64,000 nucleotides of DNA from Pelagadaptatus sp034112445 (GCA_034112445.1 JAWUVI010000022.1:124001-188000), one strand, 5' to 3'. Shown: positions 15,283-24,025, numbered from the stretch's first letter. The notes: a model not told the origin generated them from the sequence alone. Numbers and translations are program-made.

Positions 15283-17073
15283 TTAAAACTGTTCGGCCGT
15301 CATCTGCATAATGCTCTGGCTACCCGCCTTAATTCGAGCAGACAAAGACTGCGTTGCAGGGAGTTCTCTTTGATAAAAGAAGCGAGCAACACTGAGCTTA
15401 GTTTGATAAAACTCTGATTCTCCACCATCTTGATTAGTCAAAGCTACTTTAGCCATCTTGGCCCACATGTAAGCATAAGCAACAAAGCCAAACAAATGCA
15501 GGTAATCATTTGCTGCCGAACCAATAGCATTCGCATCGTCTCCAGCTTGCTCAATAATTAACTTAGTAATTGACTGCAGGCCTTCCAGCTCGGTTTTTAG
15601 CGGGTTGATGAATTCTAATAACTCATCAGAACTTTCATTTTCACTGATAAACGCCTCTACATCAGCAACAAAAACCTCTAGTAAACGCCCGCCATTTGCA
15701 ACCACCTTGCGGCCCATCAAATCCATTGCCTGGATGCCGTTAGCTCCTTCATAAATCTGCGTAATACGAACATCACGGACCAACTGCTCTTGACCCCACT
15801 CACGAATAAACCCATGACCACCAAAAACTTGCTGTCCCATAACGGTCGTTTCAAGCGCTTTATCAGACATAAAAGACTTAGCTACTGGCGTTAGCAGCGC
15901 GACAAGAGCGCTGGCTTGCTTTTTATCATCTTCGTTATCACTGAATTTTGATATGTCGAGCCACTTACCCACATAAGTTGAGAAAGCCCTCGAGCCTTCA
16001 GTAATTGCGCGCATACTCATCAGCATACGACGTACATCGGGATGAACAATAATGGGGTCAGCGGCTTTTTCTGGGTTCTTAGGGCCTTCTGGGCTACGAC
16101 TCTGAACACGGTCACGAGCGTATTCAACCGCATTTTGGTAAGACATTTCTGCAGCACCTAAAGCTTGTATACCCACAACCAAACGCTCGTAGTTCATCAT
16201 CGTGAACATACAATTTAGGCCTTGATTAATTTCACCTATCAACCAACCTTTAGCGCCATCAAAATTCATAACACAGGTGGCCGAGCCTTTGATGCCCATT
16301 TTTTTCTCAATAGAGCCACAACTAAAACTGTTACGCTCACCTAATGAACCATCTTCATTTACAAAAAACTTAGGCACTAAAAACAATGAAATACCTTTTG
16401 CTCCTGCTGGAGCACCCGGTAATTTAGCCAACACCAGATGAATGATATTTTCAGCCATATCGTGCTCACCCCAAGTGATGAAAATCTTGGTGCCGGTGAT
16501 ATCGTAAGAGCCATCGCCATTTTCTATTGCTTTCGTCCGGATAATACCCAAATCGGTACCTGCATGAGGTTCCGTCAAGTCCATCGCACCCGACCAAACA
16601 CCAGAATACATATTAGGAAGATACGTCTCTTTCAGCTCATCCGAGCCGTGAGCGTTAAGAGAGAGACAAGCACCTGCAGTTAACATAGGTGCCAAGCCAA
16701 ACGACATACTGGCCGATTGCAGCATTTCTTCAACTTGAGCGGTTAATGTTTTAGGCATTCCCATACCACCAAAGTCGGCATTGCCGCCTAAACCGTTCCA
16801 GCCACCTTCACAAAATGTTTGGTAGGCCTCTTTAAATCCATCCGGCGCGGTAACTTCGCCATTATCCCATTTAGAGCCCTGCTCATCGGACTCTCTGTTT
16901 AGTGGTGCAATAACCTCACTGGTTATTTTAGCTGCCTCTTCCAAAATGGCCGCAGCAGTATCTACATCCACAGCACCTTCTAGGCCTGCAAGAGAGGCCC
17001 ACAACTTTTCAGCCTCAAACACTTCATTTAAAACAAAACTCATATCGCGAAGGGGAGCTTTATATTCAGCCAT
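15283..17073 (-). CDS. large acyl-CoA dehydrogenase with C-terminal extension (FadE-like)
   Basis: 596 residues, the length of the long dehydrogenases used for medium- to long-chain acyl-CoA in Pseudomonas. The flavin motif MDLTEPHAGTDLG lies near 165, TKIFITWGEHD follows, and QIYEGANGIQAMDLMGRK near 450 contains the catalytic Glu (YEG). A C-terminal domain of about 130 residues follows, as in this subfamily. ATG 17073 has GGAG upstream. A perfect CAAAC-N4-GTTTG palindrome 26 bases upstream suggests PsrA-type repression. Confidence 0.93.
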   Translation of the reverse strand: MAEYKAPLRDMSFVLNEVFEAEKLWASLAGLEGAVDVDTAAAILEEAAKITSEVIAPLNRESDEQGSKWDNGEVTAPDGFKEAYQTFCEGGWNGLGGNADFGGMGMPKTLTAQVEEMLQSASMSFGLAPMLTAGACLSLNAHGSDELKETYLPNMYSGVWSGAMDLTEPHAGTDLGIIRTKAIENGDGSYDITGTKIFITWGEHDMAENIIHLVLAKLPGAPAGAKGISLFLVPKFFVNEDGSLGERNSFSCGSIEKKMGIKGSATCVMNFDGAKGWLIGEINQGLNCMFTMMNYERLVVGIQALGAAEMSYQNAVEYARDRVQSRSPEGPKNPEKAADPIIVHPDVRRMLMSMRAITEGSRAFSTYVGKWLDISKFSDNEDDKKQASALVALLTPVAKSFMSDKALETTVMGQQVFGGHGFIREWGQEQLVRDVRITQIYEGANGIQAMDLMGRKVVANGGRLLEVFVADVEAFISENESSDELLEFINPLKTELEGLQSITKLIIEQAGDDANAIGSAANDYLHLFGFVAYAYMWAKMAKVALTNQDGGESEFYQTKLSVARFFYQRELPATQSLSARIKAGSQSIMQMTAEQF

Positions 17074-17098
17074 TTTGTATCTCCATAGAATTCAAAAA

Positions 17099-17112
17099 CA
17101 AACGATCGTTTG
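17099..17112. promoter_or_regulatory. PsrA-type operator upstream of the FadE-like gene
   Basis: CAAACGATCGTTTG, a perfect 14-bp palindrome that fits the PsrA consensus G/CAAAC-N2-4-GTTTG/C. PsrA is a TetR-family regulator that releases fatty-acid degradation genes when it binds long-chain acyl effectors. The regulator itself is not in the window. Confidence 0.75.
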
Positions 17113-17175
17113 AAAAACACATTTTACCTTAAAAAAAAGGCTAAGTCAGCCATCGCCTATAGACACACCCATAAA

Positions 17176-17205
17176 AAAAAGGATGAGTTGTAGCTCATCC
17201 TTTTT
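17176..17205 (-). terminator. Rho-independent terminator after the SprA-like peptidase gene
   Basis: 12-bp stem AAAAAGGATGAG (17176-17187) with CTCATCCTTTTT (17194-17205), 6-base loop, continuing into a U-run on the minus strand. It is 18 bases past the stop of the peptidase gene. Confidence 0.88.
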
Positions 17206-17222
17206 AGCAGTTCGAAATAAAT

Positions 17223-18125
17223 TTAAGCTAACTGATTCACCAAACCACCCACATCTGGGGCATCAGAAGTAACGCCTATATCAATAAGCTTTTGATTAAT
17301 ATCATAAGACTTGGTCACGGCATCTGATTGCCGAGCAGTAACCTGCTGTGCTGATTGCTCATTAGAATCAGCGCGCTGAGACTCTTGCTCACGGCGCACT
17401 TCATCAGCCCGCAAGCGCTCATCACGTGCAGAATCAGACTCTGCTCTTGCTTGCTCGGCCTCTTGACGAGACAGTTGCGCGATATCTTGAACAGCCTCCT
17501 GCCTCATTTGAGAGGCTTGAGCAGCAACTCGACGATCTTGGGTTGATGGCTCAGCAGGAGCCAAAGCAGCTCGCTGTACCTGCTCAGCCAGGGCTTTAGT
17601 TTTTTCTGGGTCACCTGCATCAACTAGATTTATAGGCACTTCACCTTCAACAGCATAGCTCTTCCCGTCAGGACCACGCTCATATTCATAAGTTGCGCTA
17701 CCCGCCAACTGACCACCGGCCGACTTATGTGCTTGCTCATGCACTCTAACCTCACGGTCACGCGCACTTAATTCAGCAACCACCTGCTGATCTATCGTTT
17801 TTTGCTGCTCGTCAATACGAGCCTGAGCTTTATTCTGAGCTTCTACAGTTTGTTTTCTATTTTCCTGAAACTGACTCTCTGATCCACCTTGATCTTGTTT
17901 CTGATTGCTTCGTTCTTGAACAATGGATCTTTGTTCTTCTAAATTATTCACGTCTAACTGTTCTCGACGCACATCGGTACGTGCGGTCTTAGCCAGTTCT
18001 TCTACAGGCTTAAGAGGGGTGTTTTTAGATTCAGGGTTTTCCTGGCCAACGGGTTTACTGCCCAAGGTAGAATATGGGGAAACAACATTAGCGTAATTTG
18101 AGGGTATGTTGTTTGTGTTAATCAT
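17223..18125 (-). CDS. SprA-related putative metallopeptidase
   Basis: 300 residues, mostly hydrophilic. The core at about 130-175 carries HEQAHKSAGG, an HExxH zinc site, followed by YEYERGPDGKSYAVEGEV, the pattern of the SprA-related / CJM1_0395-like family. N- and C-terminal flanks (about 40-125 and 200-270) are rich in Gln, Glu, Arg and Ala and likely helical or coiled-coil. No signal peptide. It follows a mini flagellar-rod-like gene by 15 bases. The substrate is unknown; the peptidase role is family inference. Confidence 0.8.
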   Translation of the reverse strand: MINTNNIPSNYANVVSPYSTLGSKPVGQENPESKNTPLKPVEELAKTARTDVRREQLDVNNLEEQRSIVQERSNQKQDQGGSESQFQENRKQTVEAQNKAQARIDEQQKTIDQQVVAELSARDREVRVHEQAHKSAGGQLAGSATYEYERGPDGKSYAVEGEVPINLVDAGDPEKTKALAEQVQRAALAPAEPSTQDRRVAAQASQMRQEAVQDIAQLSRQEAEQARAESDSARDERLRADEVRREQESQRADSNEQSAQQVTARQSDAVTKSYDINQKLIDIGVTSDAPDVGGLVNQLA

Positions 18126-18140
18126 ATCGAATGAGGGCCT

Positions 18141-18395
18141 CTATGCTTTTATATCCAGCAGCGAGCCAATAATATCACTGCCTGTTTGCACGACTTTTGC
18201 AGATGCGTCAAATACGTGCTGCTCTTGTTTTAGATTAACCATCGGCTCTATCATTGATTGATATTCGGTGGCACCTGAATTACTTGAAGCTTCAATTGTA
18301 CCACCACGGGCAATTTGATTTGCCGAGTCCAGCATAGAACTCTGGCTTTTCTGCATACCTTGAACACCAGCGTTAATCACAGAACCAATGGTCAT
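18141..18395 (-). CDS. mini flagellar rod/hook-like protein (D0-like helices only)
   Basis: 84 residues. The N-terminus INAGVQGMQKSQSSMLDSAN resembles the first helix of flagellar axial proteins, and the C-terminus VFDASAKVVQTGSDIIGSLL resembles their last helix; the large middle domains are missing. ATG 18395 has AGGTAGG upstream; a GTG six bases earlier is also possible. It is encoded just ahead of the SprA-like peptidase, so the two may act together. Membership in the flagellar family is a pattern-level inference, and no other flagellar genes are present here. Confidence 0.6.
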   Translation of the reverse strand: MTIGSVINAGVQGMQKSQSSMLDSANQIARGGTIEASSNSGATEYQSMIEPMVNLKQEQHVFDASAKVVQTGSDIIGSLLDIKA

Positions 18396-18554
18396 ACACA
18401 CCTACCTATTAAATAACTACTATGATTGTATTTTAGCGTAAAAACGATCAAAAAACACACAATTCGGTCTTGAAAAGCAACCGCTGATAGGATTTTTTAG
18501 ACTTAAACACGCCCACAACACAACTTGTAGGCATATCAGCGAAAACTTAAAGCT

Positions 18555-19241
18555 TTATACGCTGAGTGAGTCTAATGACAGGTGAGCAGCAACCGCCTCG
18601 GCGGACGGATCACTCAAATATGGTATTTCACCTAACAAAGGCGCGTTAATCAACGTTTTGAGCGCTTGAACATTTTCATCATAACAATCCATCTCACTAT
18701 CAACTCGGTTTGCCACCCAACCTGCTAGAGTCAAACCGTCATGAGATATCGCTTCAGCGGTAAGAATTGCGTGATTTATGCAGCCCAGCTTTACCCCAAC
18801 AACAAGAATTATCGGCACATCCAACTCTTTTGCTAAACCCGCAAGGGTTTCGCGCGGATTTAGAGGCACCCTCCAGCCACCGGCGCCTTCGATAATGACA
18901 AAATCGCTGGGCTGAAATAAAACCCCCCGACAAAAACCAGAAATACGCGACACATCCAAACGCCGACCTTCATGCTCTGCAGCTATATGCGGAGCAATAG
19001 CCGCCTTTAGGGCAATAGGGTTAACCTGCTCGTAGGACAGATTAACTGAGCTAGCCTCCTGCAACGCCAACGCATCTGCATTACGTAAGCCTTCAGGCGT
19101 TTCCTCGCAACCGGCGGCTATGGGCTTAATTGCAGCCGTGCGTAATCCTAAACTATTAGCGGCAGCCAACAGCCCAGTTGCAATTAATGTTTTACCAACA
19201 TCCGTATCGGTTCCAGCAACAAAATAAACTTTTTTACTCAT
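18555..19241 (-). CDS. bioD: dethiobiotin synthetase BioD
   Basis: 228 residues. BioD closes the ureido ring of dethiobiotin from 7,8-diaminopelargonate, CO2 and ATP. The P-loop GTDTDVGKTLIATGLL spans about 10-25, and IEGAGGWRVPL near 112 is the second conserved loop. It is the last gene of the minus-strand biotin operon, three bases behind the bioH-bioC fusion. No bioA is present in the window. Confidence 0.95.
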   Translation of the reverse strand: MSKKVYFVAGTDTDVGKTLIATGLLAAANSLGLRTAAIKPIAAGCEETPEGLRNADALALQEASSVNLSYEQVNPIALKAAIAPHIAAEHEGRRLDVSRISGFCRGVLFQPSDFVIIEGAGGWRVPLNPRETLAGLAKELDVPIILVVGVKLGCINHAILTAEAISHDGLTLAGWVANRVDSEMDCYDENVQALKTLINAPLLGEIPYLSDPSAEAVAAHLSLDSLSV

Positions 19242-19244
19242 GTA

Positions 19245-20867
19245 TTAACGCACCAACTCGAAATAAAACACTTCATAGGTTGCAGGCAACATCCCGTCTG
19301 AATCTCTGTAGTCTTCATAGGCCTTTTTGAACATTTTTGCTTTAGCTAAGCTCGTCAAACCCGCTCGCTGGCCTGCATTCATATTATGAGCACCCAAAGT
19401 TTTTAGCTCATAGGTCAACTCACGCAACTGCTGATAACCTAGCACTATATTTTCTTGATCGCATTCAATACGAGAGAACCCCGCCGATTTAGCCGCCGAC
19501 TTTAGATCACAAAGCGGCACGAAATTATTTACATGTACGTAATCGTCCACTTGCTGCCAAGCACCACGTAGCTCATGCAATGTTTGCGGGCCGAGTGTCG
19601 CAATAAAGACTCTACCTCCAGGCTTAACCACTCTCATTAAACTACTGAATAGGGCCGGCAAATTCTCACACCACTGAATAGCCAAACTGGAAAAGACAAC
19701 ATCCATACAGGCATCCGCTAGGGGAATATTTTCAGCATCGCCGCAAACCCATTTCGCGCTATGATGAGACTGACAAAAATTCAACATGCCTTCGGCCAAA
19801 TCAACACCAAGCACCTGCGAAAACTTATGATTTAATTTCGGTATTGCGTAACCCGTTCCACAACCAAGATCTAAACAGCTCGACTGTTGCTCCGTATTAA
19901 TTTTTGCAAGCAAACTATCAGCAACTCGCCGCTGCAATCCGGCCACACTGTCATATTGATACGCAGAATGACCAAAAGATTTTGCAATACGGCTCTTATT
20001 TAATTCGCCAGCCAATGCGGCTTCAGAATGAAACTCTGACTGCAAAAAATCTCGGACATATCCCATGGTTGCCATCGGTTCAGAAAAGAAAAACGCATGA
20101 CCCACTTCAGGTAACACTGCTATTTTTTGGGTTGCATTAAGACGCTTTATTGTTTCAGCTGCGGAGTTCGGCACAAGATTATCCCCCGCACCAAACAGAT
20201 GCAGCCCCTTAACCCTTAACTCAGAAAAAAGACTTTGATTATCTAAAAAACCCAACAACTGTAAATTTTTCTGCCACAAGATTCTTTCGGGCTGCTCATC
20301 ATTATTTGTCGCCCAAGATTTTGCCGTTAGATTTTTCAACTGCTTTAACAATGGCCTTTCTTGCCGGTCACCTTTTGCCATTAATCCCGCAAAACGTTTC
20401 AATGTCACTTCAGGGTTAGCCGCAAAAGAATCAACGAAAGTTGAGAATATTTTAGCCGGCATAGCTTGAGCCCAGTTATCTTGCGCTACAAATTTAACAT
20501 TGGTGGCCAGCGTAATGAGGTGCGATATACGATCAGGGAAATGTGCAGTAAGAACCGTGGCCAGCATTCCTCCTAGCGACCATCCCATCAAGGTAAATTT
20601 AGGTGGCAACCGCGACAATAATTCATCAAGAAATAGATTTTTTTCACCAGGTATTAATTGACTTCCGTCAACAACATCCAGCAGGTAAACACCCGTGATG
20701 CCTCGTAAACTTTCCAGCAAAGGGTTCCAGCAACTGCGATCACTACCCCAACCATGCAGCAAAACAATAGGGTCTAACTTGCTCGGAGTTGTTGCAGGAT
20801 AGAAATACAACGGTAGATTTTCATGCTCCGCCTTAGAATTAACTCCATATTGAGCAGCCTGATTCAT
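19245..20867 (-). CDS. fused BioH-BioC: pimeloyl-ACP methyl ester esterase / malonyl-ACP O-methyltransferase
   Basis: 540 residues joining two biotin enzymes. Residues 1-260 are an alpha/beta hydrolase like BioH: HGWGSDRSCW, nucleophile Ser in MGWSLGGML, and a catalytic His in EVGHAFFFSEP. Residues 275-540 are a class I SAM methyltransferase like BioC: LDLGCGTGYAIPKL, DAENIPLADACMDVVFSSLAIQW, and RVFIATLGPQTLHELR. BioC caps malonyl-ACP to start pimelate synthesis and BioH removes the methyl group at the end. Its ATG overlaps the bioF stop as ATGA, implying translational coupling. Confidence 0.93.
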   Translation of the reverse strand: MNQAAQYGVNSKAEHENLPLYFYPATTPSKLDPIVLLHGWGSDRSCWNPLLESLRGITGVYLLDVVDGSQLIPGEKNLFLDELLSRLPPKFTLMGWSLGGMLATVLTAHFPDRISHLITLATNVKFVAQDNWAQAMPAKIFSTFVDSFAANPEVTLKRFAGLMAKGDRQERPLLKQLKNLTAKSWATNNDEQPERILWQKNLQLLGFLDNQSLFSELRVKGLHLFGAGDNLVPNSAAETIKRLNATQKIAVLPEVGHAFFFSEPMATMGYVRDFLQSEFHSEAALAGELNKSRIAKSFGHSAYQYDSVAGLQRRVADSLLAKINTEQQSSCLDLGCGTGYAIPKLNHKFSQVLGVDLAEGMLNFCQSHHSAKWVCGDAENIPLADACMDVVFSSLAIQWCENLPALFSSLMRVVKPGGRVFIATLGPQTLHELRGAWQQVDDYVHVNNFVPLCDLKSAAKSAGFSRIECDQENIVLGYQQLRELTYELKTLGAHNMNAGQRAGLTSLAKAKMFKKAYEDYRDSDGMLPATYEVFYFELVR

Positions 20868-22063
20868 AGGTCTGCACTCAGTAGATCAGAGTATTTACAG
20901 AACACTTCTTCTAATGCTTGCAGAAGATCATCAATATTTTTTTCACTGTGAGATGCCGACAAAGTTATTCTTAGGCGAGAACTGCCTACAGGCACCGTAG
21001 GCGGTCTAATAGCGCCAACCAAAAAGCCTTTCTCTTCCAAGTAGTTCGCGATTTTTACTGTCGCTTCAGCACCTCCGATTAACACTGGTTGAATAGCCGT
21101 ATCTGAATCCAGAAGAGGTAATTTACAATCTCGTGCACCTTTTTGAAACCGCAAGATAAGGTCTTTTAAATGAGCACGCCTCCACGACTCTCTAGTAAGC
21201 ACTTGCAAACTGCATAGCATAGATGCCGCAACCGCTGGAGGCATTGCCGTAGTATAGATATAGGGTCTTGCTTGCTGAATCAATGCCTCAATTAAAGTCT
21301 CGCTACCAGCTACAAATGCACCAAATCCGCCCAGCGCTTTACCCAAGGTTGCCATTAAAATCGGTACCTCTGACGGCGACAATTCAAAGTGCTCTAGTAC
21401 CCCAGCGCCGGTCTTACCAAGCACACCAAAACCGTGCGCGTCATCGACCATCAACCACGCATTATGAAGATTGGCCGCTTTTACCAAATCAGGTAGCGGC
21501 GCCATATCTCCATCCATACTGAACACACCGTCAACCACCACTATACGCCGCCGTAATTGTGCGGCCGATGATAATTTTTTCTCTAAGCTGGAAACGTCAT
21601 TGTGTAAAAATCGCTGAAATTTTGCACCCGACAATAAACCACCATCAATTAGTGAGGCATGATTTAAACGGTCTTCAAAAACACCATCACCCTTACCAGC
21701 CAAAGCATTTAATACACCTACGTTTGCCATGTACCCAGTGGAAAATAGTAACGCCCGTTGACGCCCAGTAAACGCCGCTAAAGCCTCTTCTAATTCATGA
21801 TGAGCAGAACTGTGACCGCTGACCAAATGCGATGCACCACTGCCAACGCCAAATCGATTTGCCGCCGATTGAAACGCCGAAATAACATCAGGATGATTAG
21901 CCAACCCAAGGTAATCGTTGCTGCAAAAGTTGAGGAGCTGTCGTCCAGAAAAACAAACGGATGCCGATTGAGGGGACGACAAAATACGCCTTTTCCGATA
22001 AAGATTTTGAGCTTTTCTAGAGACTAACTCCAGCTCCAAATCAGAATCTAATTGGCTACTCAT
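20864..22063 (-). CDS. bioF: 8-amino-7-oxononanoate synthase BioF
   Basis: About 399 residues, PLP-dependent. BioF condenses pimeloyl-ACP or -CoA with L-alanine. Visible are FCSNDYLGLANHP, VDDAHGFGVLG and the PLP-lysine segment ATLGKALGGFGA. Two starts are possible: ATG 22063 (chosen) or GTG 22075, which lies at the edge of an 11-bp inverted repeat. It is second in the operon behind bioB and ends in an ATGA overlap with the bioH-bioC fusion. Confidence 0.94.
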   Translation of the reverse strand: MSSQLDSDLELELVSRKAQNLYRKRRILSSPQSASVCFSGRQLLNFCSNDYLGLANHPDVISAFQSAANRFGVGSGASHLVSGHSSAHHELEEALAAFTGRQRALLFSTGYMANVGVLNALAGKGDGVFEDRLNHASLIDGGLLSGAKFQRFLHNDVSSLEKKLSSAAQLRRRIVVVDGVFSMDGDMAPLPDLVKAANLHNAWLMVDDAHGFGVLGKTGAGVLEHFELSPSEVPILMATLGKALGGFGAFVAGSETLIEALIQQARPYIYTTAMPPAVAASMLCSLQVLTRESWRRAHLKDLILRFQKGARDCKLPLLDSDTAIQPVLIGGAEATVKIANYLEEKGFLVGAIRPPTVPVGSSRLRITLSASHSEKNIDDLLQALEEVFCKYSDLLSADL

Positions 22064-22075
22064 TGAGGCTGTCAC

Positions 22076-22102
22076 AGCTAATTAACTCGCTGTTAATTAG
22101 CT
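22076..22102. repeat. Inverted repeat between bioB and bioF
   Basis: Perfect 11-bp arms AGCTAATTAAC (22076-22086) and GTTAATTAGCT (22092-22102) with a 5-base loop. The hairpin includes the bioB stop codon and ends just before the bioF start. No U-run follows, so it may protect the 3' end of bioB mRNA or tune bioF translation instead of terminating transcription. Confidence 0.7.
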
Positions 22103-23146
22103 GGCGGCATTATAAAAAGCATGATCATGTCGAGCTTCTTCAAGCGAATTTTGAACTCTCGCTTCCTGCTCTTGCTCATCTTCCTCGGTGTTAAATTTTT
22201 CAGGATTAATACCTAATCGCTTAAACAATTGCATATCCCTATTAGCCTCTGGATTAGACGTGGTGAGCAATTTTTCACCATAAAAAATTGAGTTTGCACC
22301 TGCCAAAAATGTCATGGCTTGCATTTGATCGTTCATGGCCTCGCGTCCAGCTGACAGGCGTACATGTGACTGCGGCATTAAGATGCGAGCAACCGCTATG
22401 GTGCGGATAAACTCAAAAGGATCAAGGTCGGCCTCATCGGCTAATGGTGTGCCCTCAACCCGCACCAACATATTGACCGGTACGGATTCGGGATGCTGAC
22501 GCATATTGGCCAACTGCAGCAGCAAACCAACTCTGTCCTCCGCGCCTTCACCCATGCCAACAATTCCACCGCAACATACTTTCATTCCGGCTTGGCGAAC
22601 ATTATCTAAGGTTTCCAAACGGTCTTGATAAGTTCGTGTGGTAATTACATCGCCATAAAATTCAGGGGACGTATCGAGATTATGATTGTAATAATCCAAT
22701 CCGGCGCCAGCCAACTCTTCAGCCTGATCGCCACTGATCATGCCCAAGGTCATGCACGTTTCCAGACCTAAAGATTTAACTTCTTTCACCATGTCGGTAA
22801 CATAAGGCATGTCTTTTTTCTTTGGTGAACGCCATGCAGCGCCCATGCAAAAACGGGTAGCACCTCCCGCTTTGGCCGCTCTAGCTTCTTCAAGAACTTG
22901 CTCGACACGCATTAACTTTTCTTTCTCTAATCCAGTATCGTAGCGCGCACTCTGCGGGCAATATTTGCAGTCTTCAGGACAGGCGCCCGTTTTAATAGAA
23001 CACAAGGTACTGACCTGAACTTCATTCGGATTAAAATTCTGACGGTGTACCGTTTGCGCTTGGAACATTAGATCACTGAATGGCAATGCAAATAGAGAAC
23101 GAACCTCGGCGCGCTCCCAATCATGACGAATACTTTCATTATTCAT
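22097..23146 (-). CDS. bioB: biotin synthase BioB
   Basis: 349 residues, radical SAM enzyme inserting sulfur into dethiobiotin. The [4Fe-4S] motif is CPEDCKYC with Cys56, Cys60 and Cys63. Conserved cysteines of the auxiliary [2Fe-2S] cluster occur in the ETCMTLG and VCCGGIVGMGE regions, and RLSAGREAM is near 270. The C-terminal tail is acidic. It is the first gene of the operon; a BirA-type operator lies 75-109 bases upstream. Confidence 0.97.
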   Translation of the reverse strand: MNNESIRHDWERAEVRSLFALPFSDLMFQAQTVHRQNFNPNEVQVSTLCSIKTGACPEDCKYCPQSARYDTGLEKEKLMRVEQVLEEARAAKAGGATRFCMGAAWRSPKKKDMPYVTDMVKEVKSLGLETCMTLGMISGDQAEELAGAGLDYYNHNLDTSPEFYGDVITTRTYQDRLETLDNVRQAGMKVCCGGIVGMGEGAEDRVGLLLQLANMRQHPESVPVNMLVRVEGTPLADEADLDPFEFIRTIAVARILMPQSHVRLSAGREAMNDQMQAMTFLAGANSIFYGEKLLTTSNPEANRDMQLFKRLGINPEKFNTEEDEQEQEARVQNSLEEARHDHAFYNAAS

Positions 23147-23220
23147 AATACTTATACCTGATGCTCAAGTTGGACCGCAGATTTACTATGGACACGAATA
23201 AATTCAGCGAACTCAAAATA

Positions 23221-23255
23221 GTTGTTAACCAAAAACAGACACGAAGGTTAACAAC
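23221..23255. promoter_or_regulatory. BirA-type biotin operator
   Basis: 10-bp arms GTTGTTAACC (23221-23230) and GGTTAACAAC (23246-23255) separated by 15 bases. This matches the TTGTAAACC-N14-16-GGTTTACAA form of gammaproteobacterial BirA operators with one changed base per arm. It lies between bioB and the divergent comF gene, so biotinyl-AMP-bound BirA could repress both directions. birA is not in the window. Confidence 0.88.
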
Positions 23256-23266
23256 ATGAGATAAAA

Positions 23267-24025
23267 ATGACAATATTTGATCAATTATTACCACTAAGGC
23301 TATGCCGCTCATGCCTAGAACCTGTCACCCGAACAAGCCCTAATCAGCAAAAAAACATTCAAAAAAAATCCGATGATCTTTGTGAAAACTGCCAACACAA
23401 GCATATTTCATATGGACCTACATGTTCACGCTGTGCGCTACCCATGTGTCTTTACAACCAAGAAAGACCTATTGAACTTATCTGTGCCGAATGCTTAAAG
23501 GAACCTCCAGCATTCACTCAAGTAATCTGTCCGTTTATCTATCACGCTCCGGTAAGCCACTGGCTTCACAGATTTAAGTATCAAGGCAATGTCAGTGATG
23601 GGAAATTATTAGTACGTGTATTATGTGCCTCTATTGAAGCGTCCCCTACCCCTTTTCCAAACTACCTTGTCAGTGTACCCATGCACTGGAGTAAGCGTCT
23701 CAGCAGAGGATTCAATCAAACCGACTGGCTCACACGTCAACTTTCCCAAAACTTCAAAATACCCATAATAAATGTATTGCAGCGCAACGCTGGATACACC
23801 ACCCAATCACACTCCAACCGGAGAACAAGAAAAAATATAAAAGGCGCTTATCAATTAAGGCCAACAATGATCCGTACCATAAAACAACAACACCTTGCCT
23901 TAGTTGACGACGTAGTTACCACCGGAGCTACAAGTCGTTTTATCAGTCAATTGCTCATTGATGCTGGGGCAGAAAAAATAGACATCTGGTGTCTAGCCAG
24001 AACGGCCAAAGAACATGGCAAATAA
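23267..24025 (+). CDS. comF: ComF family phosphoribosyltransferase-like protein
   Basis: 252 residues. The N-terminus holds several Cys pairs (CRSC, CENC, CSRC, CAEC) of the double zinc-ribbon region. The C-terminal type I PRTase domain has the PRPP loop LVDDVVTTGAT near 213-223. ComF/GntX proteins are linked with DNA uptake or use in competent bacteria, while biochemical activity is poorly defined. It is divergent from bioB, as in many gammaproteobacteria. The start lies 12 bases past the BirA-type operator. Confidence 0.87.
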   Translation: MTIFDQLLPLRLCRSCLEPVTRTSPNQQKNIQKKSDDLCENCQHKHISYGPTCSRCALPMCLYNQERPIELICAECLKEPPAFTQVICPFIYHAPVSHWLHRFKYQGNVSDGKLLVRVLCASIEASPTPFPNYLVSVPMHWSKRLSRGFNQTDWLTRQLSQNFKIPIINVLQRNAGYTTQSHSNRRTRKNIKGAYQLRPTMIRTIKQQHLALVDDVVTTGATSRFISQLLIDAGAEKIDIWCLARTAKEHGK

